From assembly GCA_963969395.1 (NCBI GenBank), contig OZ017803.1, positions 20,212,001 to 20,276,000 on the forward strand: a stretch of DNA of 64,000 nt, read 5' to 3'. This DNA is from Pseudoscleropodium purum. Its lineage: Eukaryota; Streptophyta; Bryopsida; Hypnales; Brachytheciaceae. This document shows, in pieces, positions 1 to 11,805 of this stretch; position 1 is the first letter of the stretch, and every line of letters starts with the position of its first letter. A model generated the notes under the pieces. The model did no database searches and was not told the origin of the DNA. It saw nothing but the letters and a program-made list of their open reading frames with translations. Both the position numbers and the translations under genes were made by a program.

Positions 1-984
1 AATCTCCAATTTCCCAACATGCACTTGCTTGTATTTCATTAGTATGGTATTTGCATCAATTGGGAAGCAAGGGAAATATTTCAATTGCAAACATCTATAC
101 TACATTTTTTGATACTTGTGCAAGGTGGATTAGAATAAGGACAAGTTCATTCATACACCAAGCTTTAGTATGGATGAAGCAATGAAACTACTAGAAATGG
201 CAAGGATGTTGAAAAATACTATCTAAAATGGTACTATTAACATAAAATATGTTGTTAGTGCATAGATTTAGTATTGCACCCATATATGTGTCAATATAGA
301 AGTTTAGATTTTTAATATAAAGGACTACAAATTAAAAGTGTACTTCTTTGATATACAGTCCGTATATTTAAATTATTATATAATCACTTTCCTACAGGTG
401 TTGTTCAAGTATTCAAAGCCCTGAGAATTTTGCCATTTTGACAAATGAATGTATCTTGTATCCTTGGATGGATTCAAAATAAAAGTTTGTGGAGATATCA
501 CTAAACTAGGCCTAATCAAGGTGTCGGTCTTGCATTTTTTAAACAGAAATTGGAGAATGTTGGTTTTTGATCAAAAAAAGGGAGACCTCCTCCCCTACTT
601 ATTTTTTTGGTGACGGTCAAAAGCACCCTAAGGAGTCTCCATCACTGCAATGCAGTATTCAAAAAGGTGCATGGTCTTGCAATTTAAAAGAAAATAATGT
701 AGGTGCATTGGATTGGGCAACATACCACTGCTCCACATTCATGGGACCATGGGACCTAAACTATTCAAATATGTGGACACTAATAGTTGCACAATATCAA
801 GTCCATGGTCATAGGTGCATGATACTAGGTCAACACTAAACCTCCACAATAACAAGTCCATAGTCATAGGTCCACAGTATTAGATTTGCATTAAAAATGT
901 TTGTTTGAACTCTATTATTCTTTACCTTATCAAAATGAAATAAGGTAAAAAATAACTCAAGTTTTTTACATTTGAAAAAATCCG
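1..984. other. AT-rich intergenic sequence, no gene seen
   Basis: I find no convincing gene here. The one open frame of note (567-839, 90 codons) has no recognisable motif and no coding-like neighbours, so I do not call it. Confidence 0.6.
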
Positions 985-1041
985 AACCTTACAAAAGGCC
1001 ATTAAGGATTCATTTTTCAGCATCTTATAGTGCAAGTATAG

Positions 1042-1080
<39 letters not shown>

Positions 1081-1260
1081 GAGTTTTTCTTTTTAAAAGT
1101 ATGAAAACCTAACATGAGGTTGATGTGGTAGTCATAGTGCCACATCAACAACTGTCATTAAAAATTTTAAATTAGTGTGAATTCCTCTTTAAATGCAACG
1201 GAAAGGAGGTTCCGCCAGTTCAAAATTTGAAGCCTTTCAGAGGGCTGAAATTTTTTGAAA
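985..1260 (-). repeat. Dispersed inverted-repeat element, copy 1 (inverted relative to 17565-17820)
   Basis: Read on the minus strand this matches 17565-17820. Both carry an end with TTCAGCCCTC or its near equivalent (here seen as gagggctgaa near 1236-1246), a central block around a 'gatgtgg...ccacatca' palindrome, and an end reading 'aatccttaatggcc' followed by a degenerate 'gggttcag'. The two ends of each copy resemble one another in inverse orientation, so a decayed DNA transposon or MITE is likely. A run of 35 A lies inside at 1042-1076. Boundaries are approximate and no target duplication was identified. Confidence 0.5.
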
Positions 1261-2074
1261 TGCCCAAATCCTCCAAAATGTCCAAAATTTTTTTAAAGGA
1301 TCAACAGGCTCGCAAAAATTGCGCTCATTGCTCTCAAGCTTGCGCTTCTAGGCCCACAAACTAACATCGCTGGATTTAGGAGTATTAGGACTTGAAGATT
1401 TAGTGCTAGTACACCATTGCACCATTACGCCACAACAAAGAAGCCAAAAAAGGTAGGGTTTGAAATTTTGTTTCATTTGTTTGTAAAAAGAAAAAGAGAA
1501 GAAAAAAGTAACGTCTTCCCTACCAATGACAGTGGTCCACCATCTCCCAATAATGCCTTTTTAGCTCTTATGCGGACAAGAATTTTTAGGAATTTTGCAA
1601 TTTAGCTAGTGCCAATTTCAATTTGGAGGAAATGAGTTGGTGCAAAATTAAAATTGGAAGAAATAAACCAGTACCTTTTGTGATTCAAAGGATGCAACCA
1701 AAGCCCATTGAAAAAAACTTCTTTCATTTTAGAGGATAGAGTAAATTAGCTAGAGAACCTCCAAAAATTTCCCAAACACTAAGCTCACTTTAATTGAGTT
1801 AGAGCATCGTTAGTGCTACACGATATATAGTACTCCAATTGTATTTTTAACTTTTGAATAGTATGTAATTTGAACTTGAAATTTGTATCATTGGAAGTGC
1901 ATCCAAAAGCATTTTAAAGAGGTATAAAAAATTTAAATTTAGACATTGGACAACTATAGACTTCAAAACTAAGGTAAAAGTCACAAATTATAGAAGTCTT
2001 GGCAAATCATGATTACTAAAGAAAAAATTTGGCTATTGACACTCTACATTGGGCTATTGATACTCTACACTCTA
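1261..2074. other. AT-rich intergenic sequence
   Basis: No gene, RNA or repeat could be supported. A 62-codon open frame at 1417-1605 is not persuasive. Confidence 0.5.
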
Positions 2075-2450
2075 TACTAGTAGAAAGGAGATTTTAGGCA
2101 CTAACACTATAAGAAATCCATGTTTTAGGTGACAAGCCTAATTTTTTTAAACAGATTTTAGGTGATGTCCAATGCAACAGATCCATATTTTTATGTCAAA
2201 AAAATGTCCAACATAACATCAATGTTGACATAAAAACATGGATTTGTTGCATTAGACATCACCTAAAATTCTTTTAAAAAATTAGGGCTCGTGACCTAAA
2301 ACATGGGTTTCTTATAGTATAAACTACAATGTAAGAACATGGTTCCAAAAGTTCATATAGACACATGATGCTAATGTTTTTATAGGTCTTCAGAACCATA
2401 CTCTCCATCGAATTGTAGCTTCATGCTCTAAGATCTCCTTTCTACTAGTG
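2075..2450. mobile_element. Outer MITE with (C/T)ACTAGTAGAAAGGAGAT termini, interrupted by a second MITE
   Basis: The left end (2075-2100, tactagtagaaaggagatt) is nearly the reverse complement of the right end (2427-2450, ...tctcctttctactagtg). The termini start with a CACTA-like pentamer. A different inverted-repeat element (2105-2319) sits inside, so this one was inserted first. I see no convincing 3-bp target duplication (cta on the left, ttt on the right). Confidence 0.55.
2105..2319. mobile_element. CACTA-type MITE, copy 1
   Basis: The left terminus is CACTATAAGAAATCCATG and the right terminus reads CATGGGTTTCTTATAGTA, its imperfect reverse complement. The flanking trinucleotide TAA occurs at 2102-2104 and 2320-2322, the 3-bp duplication expected of CACTA elements. 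Most of the 215 bp is one long palindrome. It carries no coding capacity. The related copies at 31392-31587 and 32904-33099 share the termini and the overall foldback layout. Confidence 0.8.
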
Positions 2451-5400
2451 TTTAATAGAAGTTTCTTCAAATCATTAACACTACATTGGTTTATCCTACT
2501 AGTGAAGGCACAAAATAGAGTCACTATAAAAAGAGAAATTTGATAAATTAGTGTCTCATTGACAAATAATACAATAAGTCAATATATTATATTTCCATGG
2601 TTTGTATAGACCATGTAAATGACAAAATAAAGACTCACAATTGGTTTAATTGGTCATGTAGATTGATCTTTGAGTAGATCATTTGCCTACTTTGACTATG
2701 TATTCTATTGTAAATATTTATCTTATCAATGAAGGTACAAAATTAGTGTCACCATCTTTCATAGTGTCATCAAAATAACTTGCAATATTTAAACAACATT
2801 GCAATCAAATATGCATTTCACATACTCCTCCACAAATGTAAGTTGGAAAACAACAAACTAATACTTTACATTCTAGACAATACATAATGCTTTCAAACAT
2901 CATTCTTTTGATTCACTCACAAACCATTTGATACCCTAAAACACATTTATAACAAAATTAGACACCTTCGTATATACAATTTATATTCTCCAAAATAGAT
3001 TTGTCACACTGTCACTTATAGAGCTTCTTTCCTAACTAAGGTATGTAGTTCTAATGTAACTCCTACAATTGCATGTAATTGTAAGTGGGACCCAATATGA
3101 ACAAGTCCTAATTCTCATTAACCATCCAAAGGATTAGAGTTATTTTTCACTATGTTTCTTTTGAAATCCCTTCTTGAGATAAGTAAAAAGTGTGTTGAAC
3201 CACGTACATCTATTAAGAAATATTGAACCAAGCCATAGAATCAAAAGAATTCTATTCTTTTCAAAGTATTGCCACCTTAGGGTGGCCAAATCCCCACGAC
3301 AAAGGTGTATGGTGGGCTCAACTAGAGTGGCATGCCCGACAAGCTAAGGATCTTGCACTGGGGGCTAGCCAAATCACTTAGAGTTTACTATAGTAATGAG
3401 TTGGTTGCCTATGTAGTCATTAATGTGTTGCATATGTAGTTATGGCTCTTAGTTTTTTATTGAAAAATTGAAACTGAGCAAAAAGTAATCAATTCTAGAC
3501 TCAATGGAAAAAAATTGTCCATGCAAAGCTAAGGTGCAAATTCAAAATTTTGGGGCCCCTAACTTGACTTCTCTTACTTCTAACGCCATGGTAGGTGGGT
3601 GAGGTGCCATAGAGGCCAATTCTTGCTCTTGTTGGCCCCGCCCCATGTATAAGGTAGGGGTATTGTTGCTCTCACTATCTTCTTTTTAATTTATTGTTGT
3701 TCAATTAGGGTTGGTTTACACTAGGGCTAAATCAAAGGCCCTTTAGAATTATCAAAACAACAATTAGTGGAGAGATAGGTAAGGTTCAAGTTAGGTTTAC
3801 ACTTTGGTGAGGGCCCATCCCATTTTTCAAAGATGAGAAGCCCACTTGGAATCCTACATGACCAAAGTCAAAAATGTTTGTTGGTTACTAGGAATTTTTT
3901 TCTAGATTCCCTCTTTGTAGCAGGCCTAACAAACTTCTCATAGACCATGACAAGTTAAAAACCTCACAACCCTAGATTTTGTTTATTTAATTGATCTTAT
4001 AGTTGACAATGTTGAATCTAGTAATAAATAGATATGACCCTGCTATGATCTACCAAGACCATGCAAAGTGCTATTACAGTACTGCTTTTTGTCTTGGGCT
4101 CTCACTTTGCATAGCAACATGTAACAAAGTGAGATACCTTAATGTACTTCTGGTCGTGGTGTAAACTAGCCTTTAGAGCCTGTGGTGGAGAGGATTCTTC
4201 CATCTTCCCAATGCTTTTTTTCTTTGGTTTCCGTTTCCCTTTGGTTTCTGTTTCCCAATGGCATACAAACTGTTCATCCTTTCAATTCCAAGCTCAGTTT
4301 GTGCATTTGTCCCAAGGGGGCAATTATAAGCAGTAAAATAAAACATTTGAAAACCACTCAAAGGAATGATAAACTTAAATGGCAAGTTACGAGTTCTAAA
4401 ATGCACCAGGCACGTTCCCCCACAACTGAGAACAAAGGACTGATTCCTTCATTCCCAGTTTGCCACACCAAATCCAAAGTGAAAGCCCCAAAAATAGAAT
4501 TGGCATCTAACTTAAGTCATTTGATATTTTTTGGGCCTTCATGGAATTAGTTATGAATTCTTGAAGTTGAAACGTAGTGGTCACTAAACAACCACTTCTT
4601 GAAATGTACTTTATTTGTACATTGAAGAAAGAAAAATGTACCTTTGTATTAGTGGTTACTTTTTAGAGCACCCTACTTTAACCTCTAAAGGTACAAAATG
4701 TATTCTAGAATTGACGATTTGAAAAAAATCATTACAAAGTATTATTTAGAAAAATATTTTGGAATTGATATACAAGTAAAAATTGTATATTTTGAATCTT
4801 AGATTCCATTTTTGTAGTTAGATTCACAAATGCTATCACCCATATTTTTTTTTGTAAATTTTGAAAGGAAAATTTCAAAATTCCTTCAAAATTTGATTAC
4901 AAGTAATATATTATCATTTTTTGAATTAAATTTGTTGGAATGGATTTGAAATGAAGTTTTCATTATATAGTGATTTTTTGAAATTTTTGTGTTGTTTAAA
5001 TCTATGATTTCATTTTTGCAAATCCAGTTTTGAACTAGAGTCAATGCAATTTTGATTTGGTCAATTACTTTACATACTTCCACATTTGTAATTTTAGAAA
5101 AATATATATTCTAATTACACCAAATCCAACCATTAGATAGGACAAGAACTTGATAAAGTATCTCTATAAATTAAGATTACTTTCATCCAAGTAGAAATGA
5201 GAAAGAAATATAAATTTCAATCTATTTGTTGTTCATAAATTGAACATTAGAGTACTAAAGGGTTAAAAACATCAATGCTTTTGAAGTTTTGTAGGTCTAA
5301 ATGTCACTAAGGTATAGAAACATTAGATGAAAGAGATACAAGCTCCAAAAATTGCAACCATCAAAATACAGTTTGGTAAACTCAAATTGAACTCATCAGC

Positions 5401-5694
5401 TTTGAATGGCTTCTAGAAAATCAGTACATCTTGGATTGATTTGAAAATTTTACCACACAAACTAGAAGAAAGCACACATTTTTCAACAATTTTTTTTATT
5501 AAATTTGGACATTAGATGGAAGAAGTACAACACTTTGAACTAGACCTCTAGAATATGTGAAGACACTTTTGGTCCCCTAAGGTGCTTAGGGGTCAACTCC
5601 ATGAAAGGATGGACCCATGACTACAAATTCATACCTTCTAATCTTTCAATTTATCTACTCCCATTTTACAAGTATATGAATGAAATATTGTTTT
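2451..5694. other. AT-rich intergenic sequence, no gene seen
   Basis: Low-complexity AT-rich DNA. The stretch 3290-3660 is less AT-biased but shows no sustained or recognisable reading frame. Overlapping frames on both strands at 4142-4550 (up to 122 codons) have no domain, no splice support and mutually shadow each other, so they are not called. Confidence 0.5.
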
Positions 5695-6058
5695 TGTATT
5701 TTTTTTTAGAGATGGAATTACATGCCTTGTGTGAGTCATAAAAATTTGAAATTATTATTAATTCTTTAAGGAAAAAATGAAGAAAATTCATATCAAATGC
5801 AAAATATGCTAAAAAAACTAGAGTTTCCACCTTAGGCATAAATCATAGTATATAACATCATAGTTCAAACCAAAGTTACCACATCATTATAAAATTATTA
5901 AACTAGCAAACTATGCTCAAAACTATGATTGTATGCTCAAAGTTCAAATTGCAATGAAATATTAAATTTTAAGAATTTTCCAATTGGAGTAGAAACTACA
6001 ATTGATAAATTTAATTTCATTATTTGAACACAAATTCAAAAAATATTGTTTTTATGAC
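5695..6058 (+). repeat. Dispersed repeat pair, copy 1 (partner 25955-26305)
   Basis: About 350 bp align in the same orientation with 25955-26305. Shared landmarks in order are 'tttttagagatg', 'atgaagaaaattcat', a region near 'caatgaaatatta', 'agtagaaactacaattgata', and 'caaaaaatat...tttatg'. Divergence is considerable, so this is an old repeat. Family unknown. Confidence 0.5.
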
Positions 6059-6646
6059 TAAAATTCACATCAAGAGTATTAAGCAAGGAAGTGGCCAAGA
6101 TACACTACAACCACTAACATAGCATCAAGGCGGTATCTAAACACCATAGAATAGTGCCAAAACATAGTATCCAAGGCCCATGTTGACACTAGCTAGCCTA
6201 GTGCCAATGTGGGCCTTGGGCACCAAGTTCTAAGACTATTCTTTGGTGCTCCAAGACTAGTATTCTACTAGTAAATGTTGATTTGTTGATTGAGCATCTT
6301 CTTCTTTTGAAAAACTAGCAATGCAATAGTGAGGGCATATTCAATGCTATTCACTAAAAATGCACCTTCCAAAAAACTTTGGTCGAGAATTTGTTTTTTT
6401 CCATCCTAATACAACCCTCCTAAAATCATCTAAAGGACCCAAACCTCTTACAATATCCTTATAGGGTTAAGGTAGACATACCCATTTTCATGTCTATATC
6501 CAATTATGTCCTTGCTTACCAATGGAGTACATCCTAGAAAAAAAATGGGCATCCCTAAACCATCAAGAAGTTACATGGAAAGGAATGCCCATATTTACCT
6601 TTGTGCAACCATTAAAAGATATTCAGTTGCTTTGGAGGGCTATGAG
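6059..6646. other. AT-rich intergenic sequence
   Basis: No supported feature. Confidence 0.5.
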
Positions 6647-7075
6647 TTCCCTGAGGTTTTCAGACTCTGGTAACTTGTTGCACTAGTTACCTAACATGGC
6701 ATAGCAATTGCCATATTATTAAAAAAATTCAACTTTTTTTTTTTCATTAATTTTTTTTTTCAAACAAAAAACTAATAGTAGCCGTTCTTTGGCAGCCGAA
6801 GGAAACAATGATGGGAACGGCCGTGAAACTGCCCTCCCAGCCCCCCCACCCCCCACCTTGACGTTTTCCTTGAGGTCTTTAGACTTTGGTGACTGGTTGC
6901 ACCAGTTACCTGATGTGGCATAGCAATTGCCATATCATTCAAAAAAATTCAACTTTTCTTTTTTCATTAATTTCTTTTTCAAACAAAAAACTGATAGTGG
7001 CCGTTCTCTGGCAGCTGGAGGAAACAATGATAGGAACGGCCTTGAAACCACCCTCCCAGCCCCAACCCCATGGAT
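6647..7075 (+). repeat. Two-copy tandem duplication, period about 219 bp
   Basis: Unit 1 starts at 'ttccctgaggttttcagactctgg' (6647) and unit 2 at 'ttccttgaggtctttagactttgg' (6866). Both continue through 'catggcatagcaattgccatat' (with variations), a T-rich tract, 'caaacaaaaaact', 'ggccgttct.tggcag', 'gaaacaatgat.ggaacggcc' and 'ccctcccagcccc'. The units differ by scattered substitutions, so the duplication is not recent. C-rich runs (6841-6855) occur at the junction. Confidence 0.8.
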
Positions 7076-7719
7076 CGAATGGTCTTGACTCTCAAGGCTT
7101 CAGGCTTCCCGAGTATCCCTTCCATCTCCAAGTGGCCAGAAAGATTCAAATAACTCAAACAACTGATCATCAAAACAGAAGAAAAATAAGTCATAAGTCA
7201 CAAGGTAAAGCCTGATCAGTTCAATTTCATCTGCAGGAACACAATGAGAAAGTACGGTCCATGCTTCAAGGAAGCTCACCCGGTCCTTTATTACTGAATC
7301 GGTCCACAAGAGGAGAAAGGCTTTTGAGTAACTCCAAGCTAAGGATAAGACAATAATGCAGCTCGAGTTGGTCGGAACAAATTCACCAACTAGGCACAAA
7401 AAGTACTACGCTCTTAATTTTTATTTTTAAAATTTTTCTCAAAGAATATGGAACAATCATTCTATTGTGAGCACAACATAACATCAGGGGTACCCTTTTG
7501 CTACCCTGAATGGAATCTAGGAACTGTCTCAATGTTTTCATTGGATGACTACCTCACAGCCCATGAGGTGCACTATAGAATGGAAGAATTCAATCACTCA
7601 AGCATTGAGAATTATATGTGGAAGGGATCCATGAGTAGAGGGAGATACCTTCCAACAAGGGGAGCCCCACAAGATGTTAACCCCTAAAGGAAGGACTAGT
7701 GCGCCCAAAATCATGTTGC
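7076..7719. other. Mixed-composition stretch with unassigned open frames
   Basis: Base composition is more balanced here than around it. Open frames of 79 codons (7448-7687, +) and 99 codons (7100-7399, -) are present, but neither shows a motif I recognise and neither joins to further exons with confidence. A decayed gene fragment or transposon interior is possible. Confidence 0.3.
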
Positions 7720-8110
7720 AAAAGTCACCAGGTGGCCTTGTGGTCCTGTACGGGTTAAGTTACATAATGTAATGAGGGATGAAACATGCATGGAACTAAG
7801 GGCAAATGGTCTTGGGCCACAGGAAAGAGCATCACGTGCTTGAAGATCTTCTTTCACTCTTTTAATCCTAGAACGATGCCATGGACATTTTATTGTTTGA
7901 TGAATGATAGAGAATCTTTCTATATGTGTAGGATCCTACACAAATGCACATGTTCATCTTTGGAATTTTGTGTGGAAAGGGGAAGTCTTGTATGCTAATT
8001 TTGATCTCCAATGAATGCTCTTGGATTTTTTTAAGAAAAATAATTCACACGGTACTGATGAGGATGATTTCCACAATGACCAACCAAAACCCTTTAATGG
8101 TTAACCATGT
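7720..8110 (+). repeat. Dispersed repeat family, copy 1
   Basis: Recognisable by 'aatgatagagaatct', 'gtgtggaaaggggaagtcttgtatg', 'ctccaatgaatgctcttggattttt', 'aattcacacggtac' and 'ggatgatttccac...ccctttaatggttaa'. Related copies in the same orientation lie near 16960-17165, 23970-24120 and 24270-24485. The start also resembles 18510-18555 ('ggtggccttatggtcct'). Old, non-coding, family unknown. Confidence 0.6.
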
Positions 8111-10117
8111 AATGTTGTTGCGGACACTAAGTGTCTCTTGAGATGACTTCACCTAAGATTATAGGATGGAATAAAAATGTTTTTTCATCCAATTTCTGTA
8201 AAAGTTGCTTGAGTACATTTTCAATGTATGTTATTGTACATTCCCTTGTTATGATACTACTAAGTTTTCTACAAAAGAAGATGCTTAATCCATGGATAAC
8301 TCTTGTAGTGTATTGATTTTGACTATCTCTTGCTATTTATTCTTGATGTGAAAACTTATAATATTCAATATTTCATAGAAATATGCACTTTAGGCCTACA
8401 ACCATGGTTTATTGATTTTAGAATTTTAGAATGACATGAAAATTTCTTTTTGCACCATGATATTATACACTATAATATATATCTAAAGTAAAAATTTTAT
8501 ATTTTTTAATTATATTTTGTATATGATATTCAATTTTTTTTTAATTCAAAATAATTTCAAAATTTTATGACATGTAGTAGACATATGACTTCACTTCTAA
8601 GAAAATAAATGTAAAATTTTTCATTCAAATCCAATTGAAAATGGTAGCAAACAAGTAAGGGGTAGTGAGGCTTGAAATCAATGGTCAAAAACATGTCTTT
8701 TGAGGGTTAACCTCTAAAGTCCCATGGTCCCCTTGAGGGCCAAAATGGATTTTAGGTAGGCTCTTACATTCTCAAATTTTGTTGTCATTTTTTGAATTTT
8801 ATTTTGAAGATAGAAAAATACATTAGCTTTAATTAGAAAATATAATTTTTATATAAACCATTAAGTTCAAAATTATATTCTCCTAAACCATTAGGTCCAA
8901 GATGACTTTTGTTGGGTGGCACCAAAAAAATCACAAAGTGTCAAAATAAAATCTTCAAAATTTAATTTCTTATAGAAAGTATTTTGTCTACATAGGGAGA
9001 TTTGATTCATTCTATATTGGAGTAATGATGACAAAGTTATGGACATGTCAATCTTGTTTAGCATGCAATCTAATCATCTCCTTCAAAAATAACTTCTAGG
9101 ATTCGTTTTCGAACTCAATTTTTACAATTTTTCAAGACAAAAGCTCAACATAATTTACTCCACTTGCTAAAACAATCTCTTTGTTGGGATTATGGTGTTT
9201 TAGTTCCATCTTAAATCTATTAGTGATTTAATTTTTCTATCAATTTCATACCTACTTCTATACAATAATTTTTGAAAGAATGAAAATGATTTCTTCATTC
9301 TTTCAAAATTCTAAGTTTTTGTAAAGAAAAAAAAAATTGAGATTTTTTTCCCCATTTTTAGCATTTGTTGAACTTTATTTTTTGAAAATACTAAATTTAT
9401 GTGATATAGATGTGTCAACCCCACCTTTCACTTCCAGTGGTGACCCACTTCATAATCCACAATTAACCTATAATTGAACAATTGAAATCTCTACAAATTC
9501 ATTTTTTGTGCCCACTCCTAATCCACTCCTAATTATATGCTAGAGGCAAAGAACCCTATATAACACTCTTGAAGAGAATATTTTTCATTTTCTAGAAGAA
9601 TCTTTATCATGAATTGCAAATTGAAGTTCACTATTTTGCCCACCAAAAATATATAATTTTGATTCCTCACCAATCTATACTCCATCATCATCTTTATACG
9701 CCAGGGAGGATTGACCCCTTCCCATATTTTATCCTTGTAGAAAACCTTGGAACTTTTTATTTGCCACATATGATAAAATTTGAAAATTCTCAATTCATAT
9801 TTGCAATCAAAGACCCCAATCTTGTTGTAGGACATGATGAAATATAAAATTTAAGCGGCAGAAAATAGGGGGCAATTTTTGACATTTACCCTCTGGTGGG
9901 GCAATAGAGGGGTCAATCCTCCCTGGCCAACCTTTATAGCGTCTTCATATGATTGCTTCACCCAAAAATGGTCTTCCACCTAGGTCAAGAATGTTATGAA
10001 TGTAGCCATGAGTGTTCATCCACATGGAATGCTTGTGTGTAGAAGGATCAGTCCCGCACGGAATCCGTGGGTGCAAGCAATCCTTCATCTGGCAGAAAAA
10101 GAAGCATAGAAAAAAAC
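8111..10117. other. AT-rich intergenic sequence upstream of the transporter gene
   Basis: No gene could be supported. Opposed open frames at 9533-9847 shadow each other and have no recognisable content. Confidence 0.5.
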
Positions 10118-10270
10118 AGAGTCGCAAGATTTTGCAGGAAAAAACAAAAAACAAAACACTCACACCCAGAGTTGCAAGATTTTGCAGGAAAAAACAAAAA
10201 AACAAAACATTCACACCCAGAGTTGCAAGATTTTGCAGGAAAAAGCAGGAAAAGAAATAGAGTTGCAAGG
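10118..10270 (+). repeat. 50-51-bp tandem repeat, about 3.3 copies
   Basis: The phrase 'agagt(c/t)gcaagattttgcaggaaaa' recurs at 10118, 10168 and 10219, with a truncated fourth start at 10259. Spacings are 50, 51 and 40 bp. The units are separated by A-rich text and 'cactcacaccc'. The repeat lies at the edge of the GC-richer region that leads to the transporter gene. Confidence 0.9.
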
Positions 10271-11805
10271 AATGTTCGCCCATCCGGGTCTGCATTGCTC
10301 ATCACGGCTGCGGAGGAGTTTGCAGCCGCAGCAGCATGCGGCGGCAGCAAGCCAGGTGTCGGAGGAATATCCCTCTTGATCCCTTTGGCATATGCTGCTA
10401 AGCTGCCATGCTCGAGCTCCAGATCCCTGCGGCATATGCTTTGCTACCTTATGGTTCATCCTCGCGAACCTCCATTAGTTGTCGGCGCCAGTCAACCTCA
10501 GGCGTGCGCTTGGTGGGGAGTCGCAGTTGGCCCACACGCCACCAGTTTCATCAGTTTCACGCTGCCCATTCATTCGTTTTCGTCTGTCGATCAATTGCCG
10601 TTCGTCTTGACAGTCGACAGTTGTTCCGGTTAAGTAAAATTTATTTTCTGAAATTGAAATTTATGGCCACATGGTTTCAGAGCAACTCTCGTCCACCAAC
10701 CAACCCAGGCACCCGCCCGGCGGTGAGCAATTCCGTTTCATTTCAGACTTTCGGTCCTTGCGAATGCAATTCTCGAGTCTGCGTTTATTCGTAATTTTAT
10801 ATTTGCTGAAAGGATTGATAATTCGTTATCGCTTTCGCACCGTTCCCCTGATAGGAGACCGATTTTTCAATTATTTTTGTATTAGGGTTTGGGAGAGAAT
10901 CTTACGGTGATTACGGAAGGATTAGATTTGGAGTCTTAAGCGTCGTAAAGCAATTGTTGCACGTAAATTTTACACGCGAGGTTAAAGTCTGGTCGTACCT
11001 TGATGGCTTTCAGTTTTCTTTTGGTTGTTTTGACGCGGCCGTGACTTATTCGTTTTGGGTGACGGATTGAACGGTTTCTGTGGTTTACAGTTTGGTCACT
11101 TCATGGTGACTCTGCGACGTTGATTTCCGTGTTGTCGGGTTTGGGGAAGTTTCCTCTATAGCGGAGGTTTGTGGAACTGTGGTAGTACGTGTGATTTTGA
11201 AGTTTTGAGGGTGGGGGCATCTACCCGGGGCAGGGTCAAGCCCGATGTGCAATGTGCAGGGTTGAAATTCTCTGGATCGCCACTTGGTGATAAAGCTGGC
11301 GGCCCTGGTTCTCAGTTGCCACAACAGAGCTCTAAGCTTAAGTTTCTTAGCTTCGACGGGTGTGCCGCTTTTAGCATTGCAAAAGCTCTGTTGCGAAAGT
11401 TGCTTCCTTGTTCTGCACTTTCTTCTCGCTTTCTTGGGTGTTGCAGGTATAGGTCGGGCTGCATTACCGCGTCGCAATCTCGCTCTTCTGAATTTCATTG
11501 AGATTGCTTTTCTAATCTGTCTGCTCAATACCGGTAGTGAGGAAGAGTGATTCCTCGTCGGTTGGGGACGCCGACCAGGCTCTGTTGTTGTCGGAGGTTG
11601 TCGGGTTTGTACATCTTGTGTATTATTAAGCCCGGCAATCGCCAGTTCTCGGACGTTTTGTGCCTTGCATGTCGATTGTAGCATTAGAGACGATGCAGAA
11701 GCGTGCGTGAAGGATAGCATTATTGCTAGGGACACAATTGCACATAGAATTTTTCCAGTCGCTAGGTACACAATTGCTTTTGAGGATCAATTTCGTAGGA
11801 GAGAG
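10271..11805 (+). promoter_or_regulatory. Upstream region and probable 5' leader of the glycerol-3-phosphate transporter gene
   Basis: The composition shifts from AT-rich to balanced/GC-rich at about 10,270 and stays so up to the start codon, as expected of promoter plus leader. No clear TATA box was found. A possible leader intron could run from a good donor (GCG|GTGAGC near 10722) to an acceptor with a pyrimidine tract (TTGCAG|GTATAG near 11444); this is speculative. Open frames here on both strands (for example 11085-11771 minus, 228 codons) lack any recognisable content and look like by-products of composition. Confidence 0.5.
10388..10439. promoter_or_regulatory. Two palindromic P1BS-type boxes (GCATATGC), 44 bp apart
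   Basis: GCATATGC occurs at 10388-10395 and again at 10432-10439. It satisfies GNATATNC, the known binding consensus (P1BS) of PHR1-type MYB factors that activate phosphate-starvation genes in plants. Each copy is preceded by GATCCCT plus two bases, so the pair looks like a local duplication. They lie about 1.4 kb upstream of the start codon of a gene whose plant relatives include phosphate-starvation-induced members. Binding itself is inference. Confidence 0.55.

Noticed and set aside
1042..1076. A35 run as a retroposon tail
   Set aside because: It lies inside an inverted-repeat element, not at its end, and no target duplication or RNA-derived sequence precedes it.
4142..4550. Overlapping open frames on both strands, up to 122 codons
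   Set aside because: No recognisable domain, no splice or promoter context, and the frames shadow one another.
10067..10633. 188-codon plus-strand frame over the 50-bp tandem array
   Set aside because: It begins at a GTG, its first third is a translated tandem repeat in several frames, and the rest has no known motif. It is better read as promoter/leader DNA.
11085..11771. 228-codon minus-strand frame opposite the transporter leader
   Set aside because: Arg/Thr/Ser/Pro-rich with no domain; typical of a chance frame in GC-richer DNA opposite a real gene.
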